Both the position numbers and the translations under genes were made by a program. From UBA668 sp039796575 (GTDB taxonomy: Bacteria > Actinomycetota > Acidimicrobiia > Acidimicrobiales > Ilumatobacteraceae), in contig JBDKJP010000016.1 of the NCBI GenBank assembly GCA_039796575.1, forward strand, positions 124,001 through 188,000: a stretch of 64,000 nucleotides of DNA, read 5' to 3'. Shown piece by piece: positions 37,051 through 46,407 of this stretch (position 1 is its first letter; every line of letters begins with the position of its first letter). Under the pieces are notes generated by a model. It saw only the letters and a list, made by a program, of their open reading frames with translations. It did not search any database and was not told where the DNA came from.

Positions 37051-38289
37051 ATGACTGCCTACGATCCCGCCCGCGTCGTCGCCGACCTCCGAGAGCTCGC
37101 CCACCGCACCGGCGGCCCCGAGGGCAGCCGCCGACTCGCCTGGACGTCCGACTGGCTGCAGGCGCGCGCGTTCTTCCGCGAGTCGTTGGCCACGCTGCCG
37201 GTGGAGATCGACGAGGACGAGGCCGGCAACCTGTGGGCCGTCCTGCGCGGCGAGCGGCCCGAGACGCTGCTGGTCGGTTCGCACCTCGACAGCGTGCCGA
37301 AGGGTGGCTGGCTCGACGGTGCACTCGGGGTGATGGCGGGTGTCGAGCTGCTGCGTGCGTTCGCCGCCGAGGGCACGCCGCCCATCACCGTCGCGTTGGT
37401 CGACTGGGCCGACGAGGAAGGTGCCCGGTTCAGCCGCAGCCTGTTCGGCTCGGCCGCCTGCATGGGCACGCTCGACATCGAGGTGCTCCGTGGGCTCACC
37501 GACAAGGAGGGCGCGAAGCTGCCCGAGATCCTCGCCGAGCACGGCGTCGACATCGACAACCTCGACGGCGCCCGCACCCGCATGGCCGACGTGAAGGCCT
37601 ACGTCGAGGTGCACATCGAACAGGGCCCCATCCTCGAGGAGAAGGGGCTCGGCATCTGCACGGTCACCGGCACGAAGGGCATCGAACGCGAGCGCCTCGT
37701 CTTCCGTGGGCAGGCCGCGCACGCCGGCACGATGCCGATGGAGATGCGACGAGACAGCTTCCGTGCCGCCGCACGCTTCGCACTCGCCATCGCCGAGATC
37801 GGCGAACGCCACGCGGGTGTCACCACCGTGGGCCACGCGCAGTGCTGGCCGGGTGTGGTCACCGCCGTCGCGGGCGAGACGCGCATCACCATGGACATGC
37901 GCCACATCGACGCCGTCGCGTTGCAGGCCATGTTCGACGAGGCCCACGAGGCGGCGGCCGCAGCGGCCGAGGCCGAGGGCTGCACCATCGAGTGGGAGCA
38001 CATCTTCCGCATCCCGCCGATGCCGTTCCACCCGAAGCTGCTCGACGCGGCACGCACCGCGGTGCGCGAGGTGGAGGGCCACGACGTCGAGCTGCCGAGC
38101 GGTGCGTTGCACGACGCGAGCGAGGTCGCACGCGAGATCCCCACCGTGATGATCTTCTCCAGCTCCATCGCCGGACTCAGCCACACGAAGGAGGAGGACA
38201 CGCCCGACCACCATCTCGAGATGGCGGCCGATGCGTTCCACCGCACCTGCCGCACCGCGGCCGACCTGGTGGCCGCGGGCGAGCTGTAG
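37051..38289 (+). CDS. Zn-dependent hydantoinase/carbamoylase family amidase (M20-like)
   Basis: 412 aa. Metal-binding motifs are VGSHLDSVPKGGWLDGALG (His and Asp), WADEEGARF (Glu pair), EVHIEQGPILE (His) and a C-terminal GLSHTKEEDTP (His). The family includes N-carbamoyl-L-amino-acid hydrolases, beta-ureidopropionase and allantoate amidohydrolase; the residues visible do not decide between them, and there are no purine or pyrimidine catabolic genes nearby. ATG 37051 is preferred to one at 37033 because it gives the family-typical N-terminus. Confidence 0.85.
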   Translation: MTAYDPARVVADLRELAHRTGGPEGSRRLAWTSDWLQARAFFRESLATLPVEIDEDEAGNLWAVLRGERPETLLVGSHLDSVPKGGWLDGALGVMAGVELLRAFAAEGTPPITVALVDWADEEGARFSRSLFGSAACMGTLDIEVLRGLTDKEGAKLPEILAEHGVDIDNLDGARTRMADVKAYVEVHIEQGPILEEKGLGICTVTGTKGIERERLVFRGQAAHAGTMPMEMRRDSFRAAARFALAIAEIGERHAGVTTVGHAQCWPGVVTAVAGETRITMDMRHIDAVALQAMFDEAHEAAAAAAEAEGCTIEWEHIFRIPPMPFHPKLLDAARTAVREVEGHDVELPSGALHDASEVAREIPTVMIFSSSIAGLSHTKEEDTPDHHLEMAADAFHRTCRTAADLVAAGEL

Positions 38290-38362
38290 TTCACGTCGAG
38301 CTCTCACCCGACGCTCGTGCGGCTCCAATGCGGATGCCGCACCATCTGACTCCACGGGCCTG

Positions 38363-38400
38363 GTGGGGTCGACACTTCATGGGTGGCGTGTCGACCCCAC
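38363..38400. terminator. 13-bp perfect hairpin between convergent genes
   Basis: GTGGGGTCGACAC (38363-38375) and GTGTCGACCCCAC (38388-38400) pair perfectly across a 12-nt loop, in the 129-bp gap between the amidase stop (38289) and the stop of the convergent lipoprotein gene (38419). Most likely a bidirectional terminator; no U-tract on either strand. Confidence 0.65.
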
Positions 38401-38418
38401 CGGCCTGTGAACCAGGGA

Positions 38419-39198
38419 TCAGGCGATGGCCGAGCACTCCGCGGTGGCGGCGGTGTCGGGTGCCCACAGCATGCGCACCTTGAACTCCGCCGTGGCGCCG
38501 GCCTCGACCGGCTCGCGCACGACGGTCTTGTCGCCGCCCACGATGGCGCCGGCGGTGTCACGCAGCACGCAGTCGACCTGCGGCTTCTCGGCCGCGGTGT
38601 CGGTGGTGTTGTTCAGGCTGCCGCGGATGTAGGTGAGCTCGTCGACGACGACGTCGGCGGTCTCGAGCGACAGGCCCTGCACGATCGACGGATCGCAGGT
38701 GGCCGCCGTGGTGAACGAGCGCACCTCGGTGACGGTCGCCTCCATCGAGCCGGGCTCGGTCTCCGTGCCGCCGCCGAGGCCGCTGGGGGCCACGTTGGCC
38801 GCCACGCCGGCGGCGACGAACGCCACCGTCTCGGTCTTGGTGTCGATGAGCGCGCCCGATGCGTCGAGCAGCGCGAACTCCACCTTCACGCCGCAGGCCA
38901 GCTGCGTCGAGGTGTTGGTGACCACGGCGCCGGCCGAGGTGAAGCGGGTGCCGAGCGAGCTGACGCCGCTGGAGTAGCCGCTCTCGACCGTGACCGCCTC
39001 GGCGGTGGGCGTCTCGCCCGCGGCTGCGGTGGTCTCGCTGGCGGCAGCGGTGGTCTCCGAACCGGCCGCGGTGGTCTCGACCGCCGCGGTGTCGGCCGTG
39101 TCGGTGGTGTCGTCGGAACCGCAGGCGGCGAGGGTGGCGGTCAGTGCGACGGCCACCGCGAGCGTGCGGAGGGTGTGGGGGGTACGTATGTTCTTCAA
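38419..39198 (-). CDS. Lipoprotein of unknown function with Thr/Glu/Ala-rich linker
   Basis: 259 aa. The signal peptide ends in lipobox LAAC (Cys25 or 26), followed by a long linker with repeats of ETTAA/SETTAA (about 30-65), then a globular region with three or four cysteines (LACGV, ATCDPS, DCVLR, AECSA) and a pattern of beta strands ending in CSAIA. Repeated references to extended beta structure suggest an FxLYD-like or immunoglobulin-like fold, but I do not recognise the family. Linker style is shared with the BtuF and sugar-binding lipoproteins here. Confidence 0.75.
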   Translation of the reverse strand: MKNIRTPHTLRTLAVAVALTATLAACGSDDTTDTADTAAVETTAAGSETTAAASETTAAAGETPTAEAVTVESGYSSGVSSLGTRFTSAGAVVTNTSTQLACGVKVEFALLDASGALIDTKTETVAFVAAGVAANVAPSGLGGGTETEPGSMEATVTEVRSFTTAATCDPSIVQGLSLETADVVVDELTYIRGSLNNTTDTAAEKPQVDCVLRDTAGAIVGGDKTVVREPVEAGATAEFKVRMLWAPDTAATAECSAIA

Positions 39199-39227
39199 GA
39201 GAACGGAACGTACAAGTGGGTCGCGCG

Positions 39228-39248
39228 CACGCCGAAATCTTCGGCGTG
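39228..39248 (-). terminator. 9-bp hairpin downstream of gatB
   Basis: CACGCCGAA (39228-39236) and TTCGGCGTG (39240-39248) pair perfectly with a 3-nt loop, 20 bp past the gatB stop. No U-run is visible; probable terminator of the gatCAB operon. Confidence 0.6.
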
Positions 39249-39267
39249 TGACATGTGTCGCGCCCGG

Positions 39268-40707
39268 TCAGCCCTTCTTCTGGTTGAGCAGCGCGGTGAC
39301 GATCTTGCCGTCGGCCTTGCCCTGCGTGGCCTTCATCACGGCACCGACGATGGCACCCATCGCCTTGCCGTCACCGGCGCAGAACTTCGCCCACGCGTCG
39401 GGCTGGTCGGCGATGGCCTGGTCGACCACCGACTCGAGCGCACCCGTGTCGAGGGCCTCGAAGCCCTTCGCCGCGGCGATGGCCGCCGCGTCGCCGCCAC
39501 CGTTGGCGATGAGCTCTGCCAGGATGGCCTTCGCCTGCGTGGCCGTGACCTTGCCCTCGAGCTCGAGGTTGGTGAGGCCGGCGATGTCGATGGCCGGCAC
39601 CACGGGATCAGGGCCGAGGTCGGCGAACGCCTCCTTCACGTACACCAGTGCACGGGCCGCGTCGCCACCGAGGTGGCCGACGGCGAGCACGTAGTGGTCC
39701 TGGCCGCGCTCGACCACGCTCATCACGGCTTCGCTGGTGGCCGCCTGGCCGGTGGTGACCGCGAGGTGCTCGCGGCGTGCGGCCGGCAGCGGCGGCATGG
39801 CGGCGTGCACGCGCTGGATCCACTCGTGCGACGGCACCACGGGCACCAGGTCGGGCTCGAGGAAGTAGCGGTAGTCGTCGGCGTCCTCCTTCACACGAAG
39901 GGTGTGGGTGCGACCGTCGGTCTCGTCCCAGTGCCGGGTCTCCTGGCGCACCTTGTCGCCGCTCTCGAGCAGGTCGATCTGACGACGCGCCTCGTACTCG
40001 ATGGCACGACCGAGCGAGCGCACGCTGTTGACGTTCTTGATCTCGCAGCGGGTGCCGAGCGGCTCGCCGGGCTTGCGCACGCTGACGTTCGCGTCGACGC
40101 GCAGCGAGCCCTCCTCCATCTTCGCGTCGCTCGCGCTGATGGCCACGAGGATGGCGCGCAGCTCGTTGACGTACTGGCGGGCCTCCTCCGCACTGCGGAT
40201 GTCGGGCCGGCCGACGATCTCGACCAGCGGCACGCCCGCACGGTTGAGGTCGAGCAACGAGTGGTCGGCACCGTGCACACGACCGCCGGTGCCACCGACG
40301 TGCGTGCTCTTGCCGGCGTCCTCCTCCATGTGGGCGCGCTCGATGCCGATGCGCCGCCCACCGGGGAGGTCGAGGTACCCGTCGATGTTGAGCGGCTGGT
40401 CGAACTGGCTGACCTGGTACGCCTTCGGCATGTCGGGGTAGAAGTAGTTCTTGCGGTGGAACGTGCACGGCTGGATGGTGCAGTTCAGCGCGAGGCCGAT
40501 GCGCATGGCCAGCTCCACGGCCTGCTCGTTGAGCACCGGGAGGGCACCCGGCAGGCCGAGCGTGACCGGGTCGATGTTGGTGTTCGGCTCGTCGCCGAAC
40601 CGGTTGGGGCTGGCCGAGAACATCTTCGTGTTCGTGGCGAGCTCGACGTGCACCTCGAGGCCCACCACGAGCTCCCAGTCGCCGGGGAGGCCGTCGTACT
40701 CGCTCAT
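39268..40707 (-). CDS. gatB: Asp-tRNA(Asn)/Glu-tRNA(Gln) amidotransferase subunit B
   Basis: 479 aa, the kinase/tRNA-binding subunit of GatCAB, which amidates mischarged Glu-tRNA(Gln) or Asp-tRNA(Asn). Signatures: VVGLEVHVELATNTKMFSAS, NIDPVTLGLPGALPVLN, FHRKNYFYPDMPKAYQ (near 85-100), GLRVDANVSVR-like EEGSLRVDANVSVRKPGEP and a C-terminal YqeY-like helical domain. ATG 40707 overlaps the gatA stop by 4 bp. Followed by a hairpin. Confidence 0.96.
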   Translation of the reverse strand: MSEYDGLPGDWELVVGLEVHVELATNTKMFSASPNRFGDEPNTNIDPVTLGLPGALPVLNEQAVELAMRIGLALNCTIQPCTFHRKNYFYPDMPKAYQVSQFDQPLNIDGYLDLPGGRRIGIERAHMEEDAGKSTHVGGTGGRVHGADHSLLDLNRAGVPLVEIVGRPDIRSAEEARQYVNELRAILVAISASDAKMEEGSLRVDANVSVRKPGEPLGTRCEIKNVNSVRSLGRAIEYEARRQIDLLESGDKVRQETRHWDETDGRTHTLRVKEDADDYRYFLEPDLVPVVPSHEWIQRVHAAMPPLPAARREHLAVTTGQAATSEAVMSVVERGQDHYVLAVGHLGGDAARALVYVKEAFADLGPDPVVPAIDIAGLTNLELEGKVTATQAKAILAELIANGGGDAAAIAAAKGFEALDTGALESVVDQAIADQPDAWAKFCAGDGKAMGAIVGAVMKATQGKADGKIVTALLNQKKG

Positions 40708-42119
40708 GCCAGGCTCCTCTCGAGTGCCGCTGCGGCCCGGAACATCGTGGGCTCCTGCAATGTGCCGGCCAGCACCTGCACACCGACCGGCAGGCCGTGT
40801 GCGCCGGTGCCGTAGGGCACGCTCATGCCCGGGTGGCCGGCGAGGTTGGTGGGGATGGTGTACGTGTCGCAGAGGTACATCGCGAGCGGGTTGTCGCCCT
40901 TGCTGCCGAACTCGAACGCGACACTCGGCGACGTGGGGGTGAGCAGCACGTCGGCGTGCTGATAGGCGCGCTCGAAGTCGTCGTGGATGAGCCGGCGCAC
41001 CTTCAGCGCCTTGCCGTAGTAGGCGTCGTAGTAGCCGGCGCTGAGCGCGTAGGTGCCGAGCATGATGCGCCGCTTCACCTCGTCGCCGAAGCCGGCCTCG
41101 CGGGTGGCGCCGTACATCGCGTTGGTGTCGGCCGCGTCGACGCGCAGGCCGTAGCGCACGCCGTCGTAGCGGGCGAGGTTGCTGCTCGCCTCGGCGGGGG
41201 CGATGAGGTAGTACGCGGTGAGGCCGAACGTGAACGCCGGCACCTGCACGTCGACGATGGTGGCGCCCTGCGCCCGCAGCGCGTCGAACGCCGCCTCGAG
41301 CCGCTCCTGCACGTCGGGGTCGGCACCCTCGGGCAGGTCGGTGATGCGGCCGACGCGCAGCCCCTCCACCCCCTGGTCGAGCGCGGCGACGAGCGACGGG
41401 TGCTCCTTCGGGATGCTGGTGCTGTCGTGCGGGTCGTGCCCGCCGATGACGTCGAGCAGCAGCGCCGCGTCCTCCACCGAGTTGGTGAACGGACCGATCT
41501 GGTCGAGGCTGCTGGCGAACGCCACGAGGCCGTAGCGGCTGACGTAGCCGTACGTGGGCTTCACGCCGACCACGCCGCACAGCGCGGCGGGCTGGCGGAT
41601 GGAGCCGCCGGTGTCGCTGCCGAGCGACACGTCGCTGAACCCGGCGGCCACCGCGGCGGCGCTGCCACCGCTGCTGCCCCCCGGCACCCGGCCGGTGTCG
41701 TGCGGGTTGCGGGTGGGGCCGAACGCCGAGTTCTCGGTGCTCGAGCCCATCGCGAACTCGTCGAGGTTGGTCTTGCCGATGGCGACCGCGCCCGTGCGCT
41801 TGAGGGTGGCCACCACCGTGCCGTCGTACGGCGGCTTCCATCCCTCGAGGATCTTCGAACTGCACGTGGTGGGCACGCCGCGCGTGCACATGTTGTCCTT
41901 CAGCGCGACGGTGACACCGGCGAGCGGGCCGGGGTCGTCGCCGCGGGCGACGGCCTCGTCGACCGCTGCTGCGGCGGCGCGGGCCTCGTCGACCATGACG
42001 TGGTTGAACGCGTGGATCTCGGGCTCGCGTGCCGCGATGGCCGCGAGGCGCTGCTCGACCAGGTCGGCAGCCTTGACGGTGCCCGACTTCACGTCGGCGG
42101 CGGTGCGTGCGATGCCCAT
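40704..42119 (-). CDS. gatA: Asp-tRNA(Asn)/Glu-tRNA(Gln) amidotransferase subunit A
   Basis: 471-aa amidase-signature subunit releasing ammonia from glutamine. The catalytic Lys lies in VTVALKDNMCTRG (Lys73), and the cis-Ser/Ser pair in the Gly/Ser-rich block PGGSSGGSAAAVAAGF and SDTGGSIRQPAALCG. Its start shares one base with the gatC stop (TGATG) and its stop overlaps gatB, so gatC-gatA-gatB are translationally coupled. Confidence 0.96.
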   Translation of the reverse strand: MGIARTAADVKSGTVKAADLVEQRLAAIAAREPEIHAFNHVMVDEARAAAAAVDEAVARGDDPGPLAGVTVALKDNMCTRGVPTTCSSKILEGWKPPYDGTVVATLKRTGAVAIGKTNLDEFAMGSSTENSAFGPTRNPHDTGRVPGGSSGGSAAAVAAGFSDVSLGSDTGGSIRQPAALCGVVGVKPTYGYVSRYGLVAFASSLDQIGPFTNSVEDAALLLDVIGGHDPHDSTSIPKEHPSLVAALDQGVEGLRVGRITDLPEGADPDVQERLEAAFDALRAQGATIVDVQVPAFTFGLTAYYLIAPAEASSNLARYDGVRYGLRVDAADTNAMYGATREAGFGDEVKRRIMLGTYALSAGYYDAYYGKALKVRRLIHDDFERAYQHADVLLTPTSPSVAFEFGSKGDNPLAMYLCDTYTIPTNLAGHPGMSVPYGTGAHGLPVGVQVLAGTLQEPTMFRAAAALERSLA

Positions 42120-42421
42120 CAGAGATCGAGCCCGATGATCGGCGGCACGCGGAAGCGGCCGTCCTCGGTGGCGGGCGCCGCGGCGAGCACCTCGTCGCGG
42201 TCGAGGCCCGGCTGCACCACATCGGGGCGCAGCACGTTGACCAACGGGTACGGCTGGGTCATCGGCTCGACGGCGGCCAGGTCGAGCGCGTCGATGTCGG
42301 CGAAGTGCTCGAGCATGCCGTCGAGTTGGACGGTCATGCGGTCGAGCTCCTCGGCGGTCACATCGAGTCGCGACAACCGGGCCACCTTGGCGACATCGGC
42401 GGCAGAAATGCGGTCGGACAC
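42119..42421 (-). CDS. gatC: Asp-tRNA(Asn)/Glu-tRNA(Gln) amidotransferase subunit C
   Basis: 100-aa small subunit stabilising GatA. Recognisable by ISAADVAKVARLSRLDVTAEEL at the N-terminus and the C-terminal VLRPDVVQPGLDRDEVLAAAP...FRVPPII. GTG 42421 gives the usual length. First gene of gatCAB; the upstream alpha-galactosidase gene ends 17 bp away on the same strand, so there is little room for a separate promoter. Confidence 0.93.
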   Translation of the reverse strand: MSDRISAADVAKVARLSRLDVTAEELDRMTVQLDGMLEHFADIDALDLAAVEPMTQPYPLVNVLRPDVVQPGLDRDEVLAAAPATEDGRFRVPPIIGLDL

Positions 42422-42438
42422 GACCGCCAGCCTACGGG

Positions 42439-44526
42439 TCAGAGGGCGGTGAGGTGGAGGAGAATGCCGCTCTCGGGGTGTTGCCGCGGCAACTGCACAC
42501 CGTGGCGCGCGAGCTGCGCGCCCGTGAGCTCGATGCCGCTCTGTGCCCACACCACGTTCGAACCGGGCACCGGCACCTGCTCGACGCGGTAGCGGCGGTC
42601 GGCGTCGAGACCGGGCAGGCGCAGCGCAGGCGGCAGCAGGCTCATTCCTGCCGTGAGCTGCACGTGGGCGACGAGCGCCTCGCTGCGGTCGGTGGCGTAC
42701 ACGCCGTGCGCGTGCGACGCGGCGGTCTGGCCGTTGTGCACGGGATCGAACCGCACCGTGTCACCGCCGTGCAGCAGCGGCCGGAAGCGGCGGTGCAGTT
42801 CGATGACGTCGGCGAGCTGGGCGCGCTCGGTGTCGGTGAGCGAGAGCACGTTCCACTCCACACCGAGGTGGCCGAACAGTGCACTGATGGCGCGGAACGC
42901 GAGCGAATGCACGCGACCGGTGGTGTGCGAACGGGTTGGCCCGATGTGCGCGCCCATCACCTCGGGCGTGATAAACATCGACGCACCCCACTGGATGGTC
43001 TGGCGTTCGAGTGCGTCGTTGCAGTCGCTGGTCCACACACGCTCGGTGCGCTGCAGCACCTCGTGGTCGATGCGTGCGCCACCGCTGGCGCAGCTCTCGA
43101 TCTCCACGTTCGGGTGGCGCGAGCGGAGCTCGTCGAGCAGGCGGTAGTACGCCACGGTCTGCGCACGCGTGCCGGCCTTGTCGTCGGCGCCGCTGCCGTG
43201 CACGTGGTTGCGGTTCATGTCCCACTTCACGTACGCCACGTCGTGGTCGCGCAGCAGCGCGTCGAGCTGGCCGAGCACGTGCTGGTACACACCCTCCTGG
43301 GCGAGGTCGAGCACGAGCTGGTTGCGGGCGAGCACCGGCTCGTAGCCGTCGGTGGTGAGCGCCCACTCGGGGTGCGCGCGGTACAGGTCGCTGTCGGGGT
43401 TCACCATCTCTGGCTCCACCCAGATGCCGAACTCCATGCCCAGCGCGCGCACGTGCTCGATGAGCGGCGCGAGGCCGTTCGGGTACACCTCGGGCGACAC
43501 GACCCAGTCGCCGAGGCCACGGGTGTCGTCGCGTCGCGAGCCGAACCAGCCGTCGTCGAGCACGAACCGTTCGATGCCCACCTCGGCAGCGGCCGACGCG
43601 AGCTGTTGCAGGTGCGCGGTGTCGTGCTGGAAGTACACGGCCTCCCAGGTGTTGAGCAGCACCGGTCGGGGCGTGCGCGGCGCGGCGGGACTGCGGCGCA
43701 ACGACGCGTGGAAGCCCCACGACGCCGGCGTGAGCCCCTCGCCGTACACGCCGAGCACCAGCGGCGTCTCGTACGTGTCGCCCGGTTCGAGGCACAGCTC
43801 GCCGGGGTGCAGCAGCTCGCCACCCTGCACGTACCGACGGCCGTCGGGCATGGCCTCGGCGTGGAGCAGGTGGTTGCCGCTCCACGCGACGTGCACGCCC
43901 CACACGTCGCCCGACCACTCGCCGAAGCCCACAGAGCCGGCGAACAGCAGCGGCGGGTGCTCGTGCGACGTGCGACCGGCGCGGTTCTCGGTGAGGAACA
44001 CACCGCTCCCCCAGTCGCGGCGCACCGGGTGCAGCTCGCGGGTCCAGCGACCGTCGAACGTGAGCAGCTCGGCGGCGTGCGACGGCAGCGGCAGCGTGGG
44101 GTGCAATGCGTCGAGCAGGTAGCGCGTGTCGCCGTCGTTGGTGAGCGCGACGCGCACGGCGAGCACGTCGTCGAGCGTGATGGTGGTGACCATGCGCAGC
44201 TGCGCCACCGTGTCGACGGCCTCCACGCGCAGCCCGCCGTCGAGGCGCTCGAGGGCGTGGGTGCGGAACCGCGGCGCCCAGTGACGGCCGCCCTTGCGCG
44301 AGCCCTGCAGGCCGGGCCGACCCTGGAAGCCGGAGCCGTGCTCGGGCACCACGGTGATCGGTGCCACCACGTCGAGCGAGCCCTGCTGCGGCGGCCGGGC
44401 GAGCGCCTGCACCACGGAGTCGAGGTCGGCGACGTCGCCGAGCGGCGCGCCCCAGTAGACCACCGTGGGCGCGCCGGTGGACTCGTCGATCACGGCGTCG
44501 GCCCGTGTGCCGCGCAGATGGATCAT
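42439..44526 (-). CDS. Alpha-galactosidase, glycoside hydrolase family 36
   Basis: 695 aa, hydrolyses terminal alpha-galactosides such as raffinose or melibiose. No signal peptide, so cytoplasmic. Family blocks: LNTWEAVYFQHD, FVLDDGWFGSRRDD, IWVEPEMVNPDSDLYR, the nucleophile Asp in YVKWDMNRN and the acid/base Asp in WTSDCNDALERQ, with SCASGGARID between them. ATG 44526 is good. Directly follows two permease genes and a binding-protein gene on the same strand; GalT is encoded across the regulator, giving an import-hydrolyse-metabolise unit. Confidence 0.93.
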   Translation of the reverse strand: MIHLRGTRADAVIDESTGAPTVVYWGAPLGDVADLDSVVQALARPPQQGSLDVVAPITVVPEHGSGFQGRPGLQGSRKGGRHWAPRFRTHALERLDGGLRVEAVDTVAQLRMVTTITLDDVLAVRVALTNDGDTRYLLDALHPTLPLPSHAAELLTFDGRWTRELHPVRRDWGSGVFLTENRAGRTSHEHPPLLFAGSVGFGEWSGDVWGVHVAWSGNHLLHAEAMPDGRRYVQGGELLHPGELCLEPGDTYETPLVLGVYGEGLTPASWGFHASLRRSPAAPRTPRPVLLNTWEAVYFQHDTAHLQQLASAAAEVGIERFVLDDGWFGSRRDDTRGLGDWVVSPEVYPNGLAPLIEHVRALGMEFGIWVEPEMVNPDSDLYRAHPEWALTTDGYEPVLARNQLVLDLAQEGVYQHVLGQLDALLRDHDVAYVKWDMNRNHVHGSGADDKAGTRAQTVAYYRLLDELRSRHPNVEIESCASGGARIDHEVLQRTERVWTSDCNDALERQTIQWGASMFITPEVMGAHIGPTRSHTTGRVHSLAFRAISALFGHLGVEWNVLSLTDTERAQLADVIELHRRFRPLLHGGDTVRFDPVHNGQTAASHAHGVYATDRSEALVAHVQLTAGMSLLPPALRLPGLDADRRYRVEQVPVPGSNVVWAQSGIELTGAQLARHGVQLPRQHPESGILLHLTAL

Positions 44527-44532
44527 GTGGTG

Positions 44533-45417
44533 CTACCCCTTGTTGGCGCCCAGCGTGAGACCGCTGATGAACTGCTTCTGCAGCGCAAGGTAGACGGCCA
44601 ACGTGGGCAAGGCGATCATCATCGATGCCGCGGCGATGAGGTTGTAGTCGCTCGCGTACTGCCCGTTGAGCACCGAGATCGACGACGTGATGGGCTTCTG
44701 GTCGCCCTGCTGCAGCAGCACGTTGCCCCAGAAGAAGTCGTTGTACAGCCACGTGAACTCGAGCGTCGCGAGCGCGGCGAACGCCGGACGGCACAGCGGC
44801 AGGATGATCTGCCAGTACTGCCGCCACACGCTGGCGCCGTCGACCATGGCCGCCTCACCGAGCTCCTTCGGGATGGTCTTCATGTAGTTCGAGAGCACGA
44901 ACGTGCAGAAGCCCGTCTGGAAAGCGACGTGGATGAGGATGACCGCGACCTTCGTGCCGAGCAGCGTGCCGGTGTTGGTGTCGCTCAGCAGGTCGGGCCA
45001 CGGGGTCTTCTTGAAGATCTGGAACAGCGGCTGGAAGATGACCTGCTGCGGCATCAGGTTGCCGGCGGTGAACAGCACCAGGAAGAACACGTTGAACTTC
45101 CACGAGTACCGCGAGCACGCGTACGCCACCATGCTCGAGAGCATCAGGATGAGCACGAGTGCCGGGATGGTGATGAACATCGTGTTCCCGAAGTGCTGCC
45201 AGATGGCGCCGACGCGCCACGCCTCGCGGTAGTTGTCGAGCGTGAGCGCCTCGGGCCACGAGAACGGGCCGTTCTGCAACGTGTCGGACTCGAAGTACCG
45301 GAACGACGACAGCAGCGCCATGGCCATCGGCAGCACCCACACGACGGCGATGAGCGACAGCAGCACCGTGAGGGAGATCTTCTTGCCGCGGCTGAGCCCC
45401 ACCTCGTTGCTGCTCAT
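44533..45417 (-). CDS. Sugar ABC transporter permease, MalG-type
   Basis: 294 aa, six helices, carbohydrate-uptake (CUT1) permease. The EAA loop GEAAMVDGASVWRQYWQIILPLCRP (about 196-220) is the ATPase-docking site. N-terminus MSSNEVGLSRGKK precedes TM1. Overlaps the MalF-type gene by 4 bp and is 6 bp from the alpha-galactosidase gene, so all belong to one operon. Confidence 0.92.
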   Translation of the reverse strand: MSSNEVGLSRGKKISLTVLLSLIAVVWVLPMAMALLSSFRYFESDTLQNGPFSWPEALTLDNYREAWRVGAIWQHFGNTMFITIPALVLILMLSSMVAYACSRYSWKFNVFFLVLFTAGNLMPQQVIFQPLFQIFKKTPWPDLLSDTNTGTLLGTKVAVILIHVAFQTGFCTFVLSNYMKTIPKELGEAAMVDGASVWRQYWQIILPLCRPAFAALATLEFTWLYNDFFWGNVLLQQGDQKPITSSISVLNGQYASDYNLIAAASMMIALPTLAVYLALQKQFISGLTLGANKG

Positions 45418-46394
45418 GACTCGCTCTCCCGGAAGTTGTTGATGACGTACCAGATGATGAAGCCGATGCAGAGCAGGAACAGCACCATGCCGTAGGCCGA
45501 GCCGATGCCGACGCGACCGCCACCCTCACCCATGAGCGAGTTGGTGACGAGCGTGCCCATCACCTCGGTGCCGCGTGGCTCGCTGAGTGCGGCGACGATG
45601 TCGTACGCACGCAACGCCTCGATGACGGTGATGACCGCCACCACGACGTTGATGGGCTTCAGCCCGGGGAACACGACGCGACGGAACGTCTGCCACTCGG
45701 TGCAGCCGTCGATGGCGGCGGCCTCGCGCAGCGACGGGTCGAAGCTCTTCAGGCCCGCCAGGTAGAGCACCATGATGTAGCCGATGTGCCGCCACGCCAT
45801 GGCGATGAGCAGTGCGGCGAAGTTGCGCGACAGCCCGAGCGGGAAGTCGAGGAACGGGAAGTTGATCTCGAAGATCTTGGTCTGGTCGCCGACGAAGTCG
45901 ATCGGGTCGCCGGGCCAGATGATGTTGAGCAGGCCGGTGTCGCGGCCGAACATCACGCTCTTCCAGATGAAGCCCACGACGGCGACCGACAGCACGACCG
46001 GGAAGTAGTACGTGCTCTGGTAGAAGCGCGTGCCCTTCAGGTTCTTGTCGAGCAGGTACGCCAACCCGATGCCGATGGCGGAGCAGAAGAACAGCCACAC
46101 GATGAGCACGAGGTTGTTGAACAGCGCCGGGAACAACTGGTTGTCGAAGATCGTGAAGATCTGCCAGTAGTTGCGGAAGCCGACGAACTCGGCGCTGCTG
46201 ATGGGCGTGACGTTGTCCCACTCCATGAAGGAGAGGACACCGGTGAGGATGGCCGGGATCCAGACGAGGACGATGTGCAGGAAGGCCGGCACGCCGACCA
46301 TCACCGACAGCACGATCTTGTCGTTGCGGCTCAGTTGCGAAAACCGACGGCGGCGCCCCACAGGGGGCGCCGCCTCGGCAATGTCGGTGGACAT
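45414..46394 (-). CDS. Sugar ABC transporter permease, MalF-type
   Basis: 326 aa, six or seven helices, CUT1 family. The EAA loop REAAAIDGCTEWQTFRRVVFPGLKP lies near 224-248. A soluble charged N-terminus (residues 1-27) precedes TM1. Pairs with the MalG-type permease to form the membrane channel for the sugar-binding protein encoded 13 bp upstream. Confidence 0.92.
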   Translation of the reverse strand: MSTDIAEAAPPVGRRRRFSQLSRNDKIVLSVMVGVPAFLHIVLVWIPAILTGVLSFMEWDNVTPISSAEFVGFRNYWQIFTIFDNQLFPALFNNLVLIVWLFFCSAIGIGLAYLLDKNLKGTRFYQSTYYFPVVLSVAVVGFIWKSVMFGRDTGLLNIIWPGDPIDFVGDQTKIFEINFPFLDFPLGLSRNFAALLIAMAWRHIGYIMVLYLAGLKSFDPSLREAAAIDGCTEWQTFRRVVFPGLKPINVVVAVITVIEALRAYDIVAALSEPRGTEVMGTLVTNSLMGEGGGRVGIGSAYGMVLFLLCIGFIIWYVINNFRESES

Positions 46395-46407
46395 CAGCAG
46401 TGACCGG

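Noticed and set aside
38363..38400. Perfect inverted repeat as a recombination or attachment site
   Set aside because: Single copy, between convergent stops, with no integrase nearby; a bidirectional terminator is the simplest reading.
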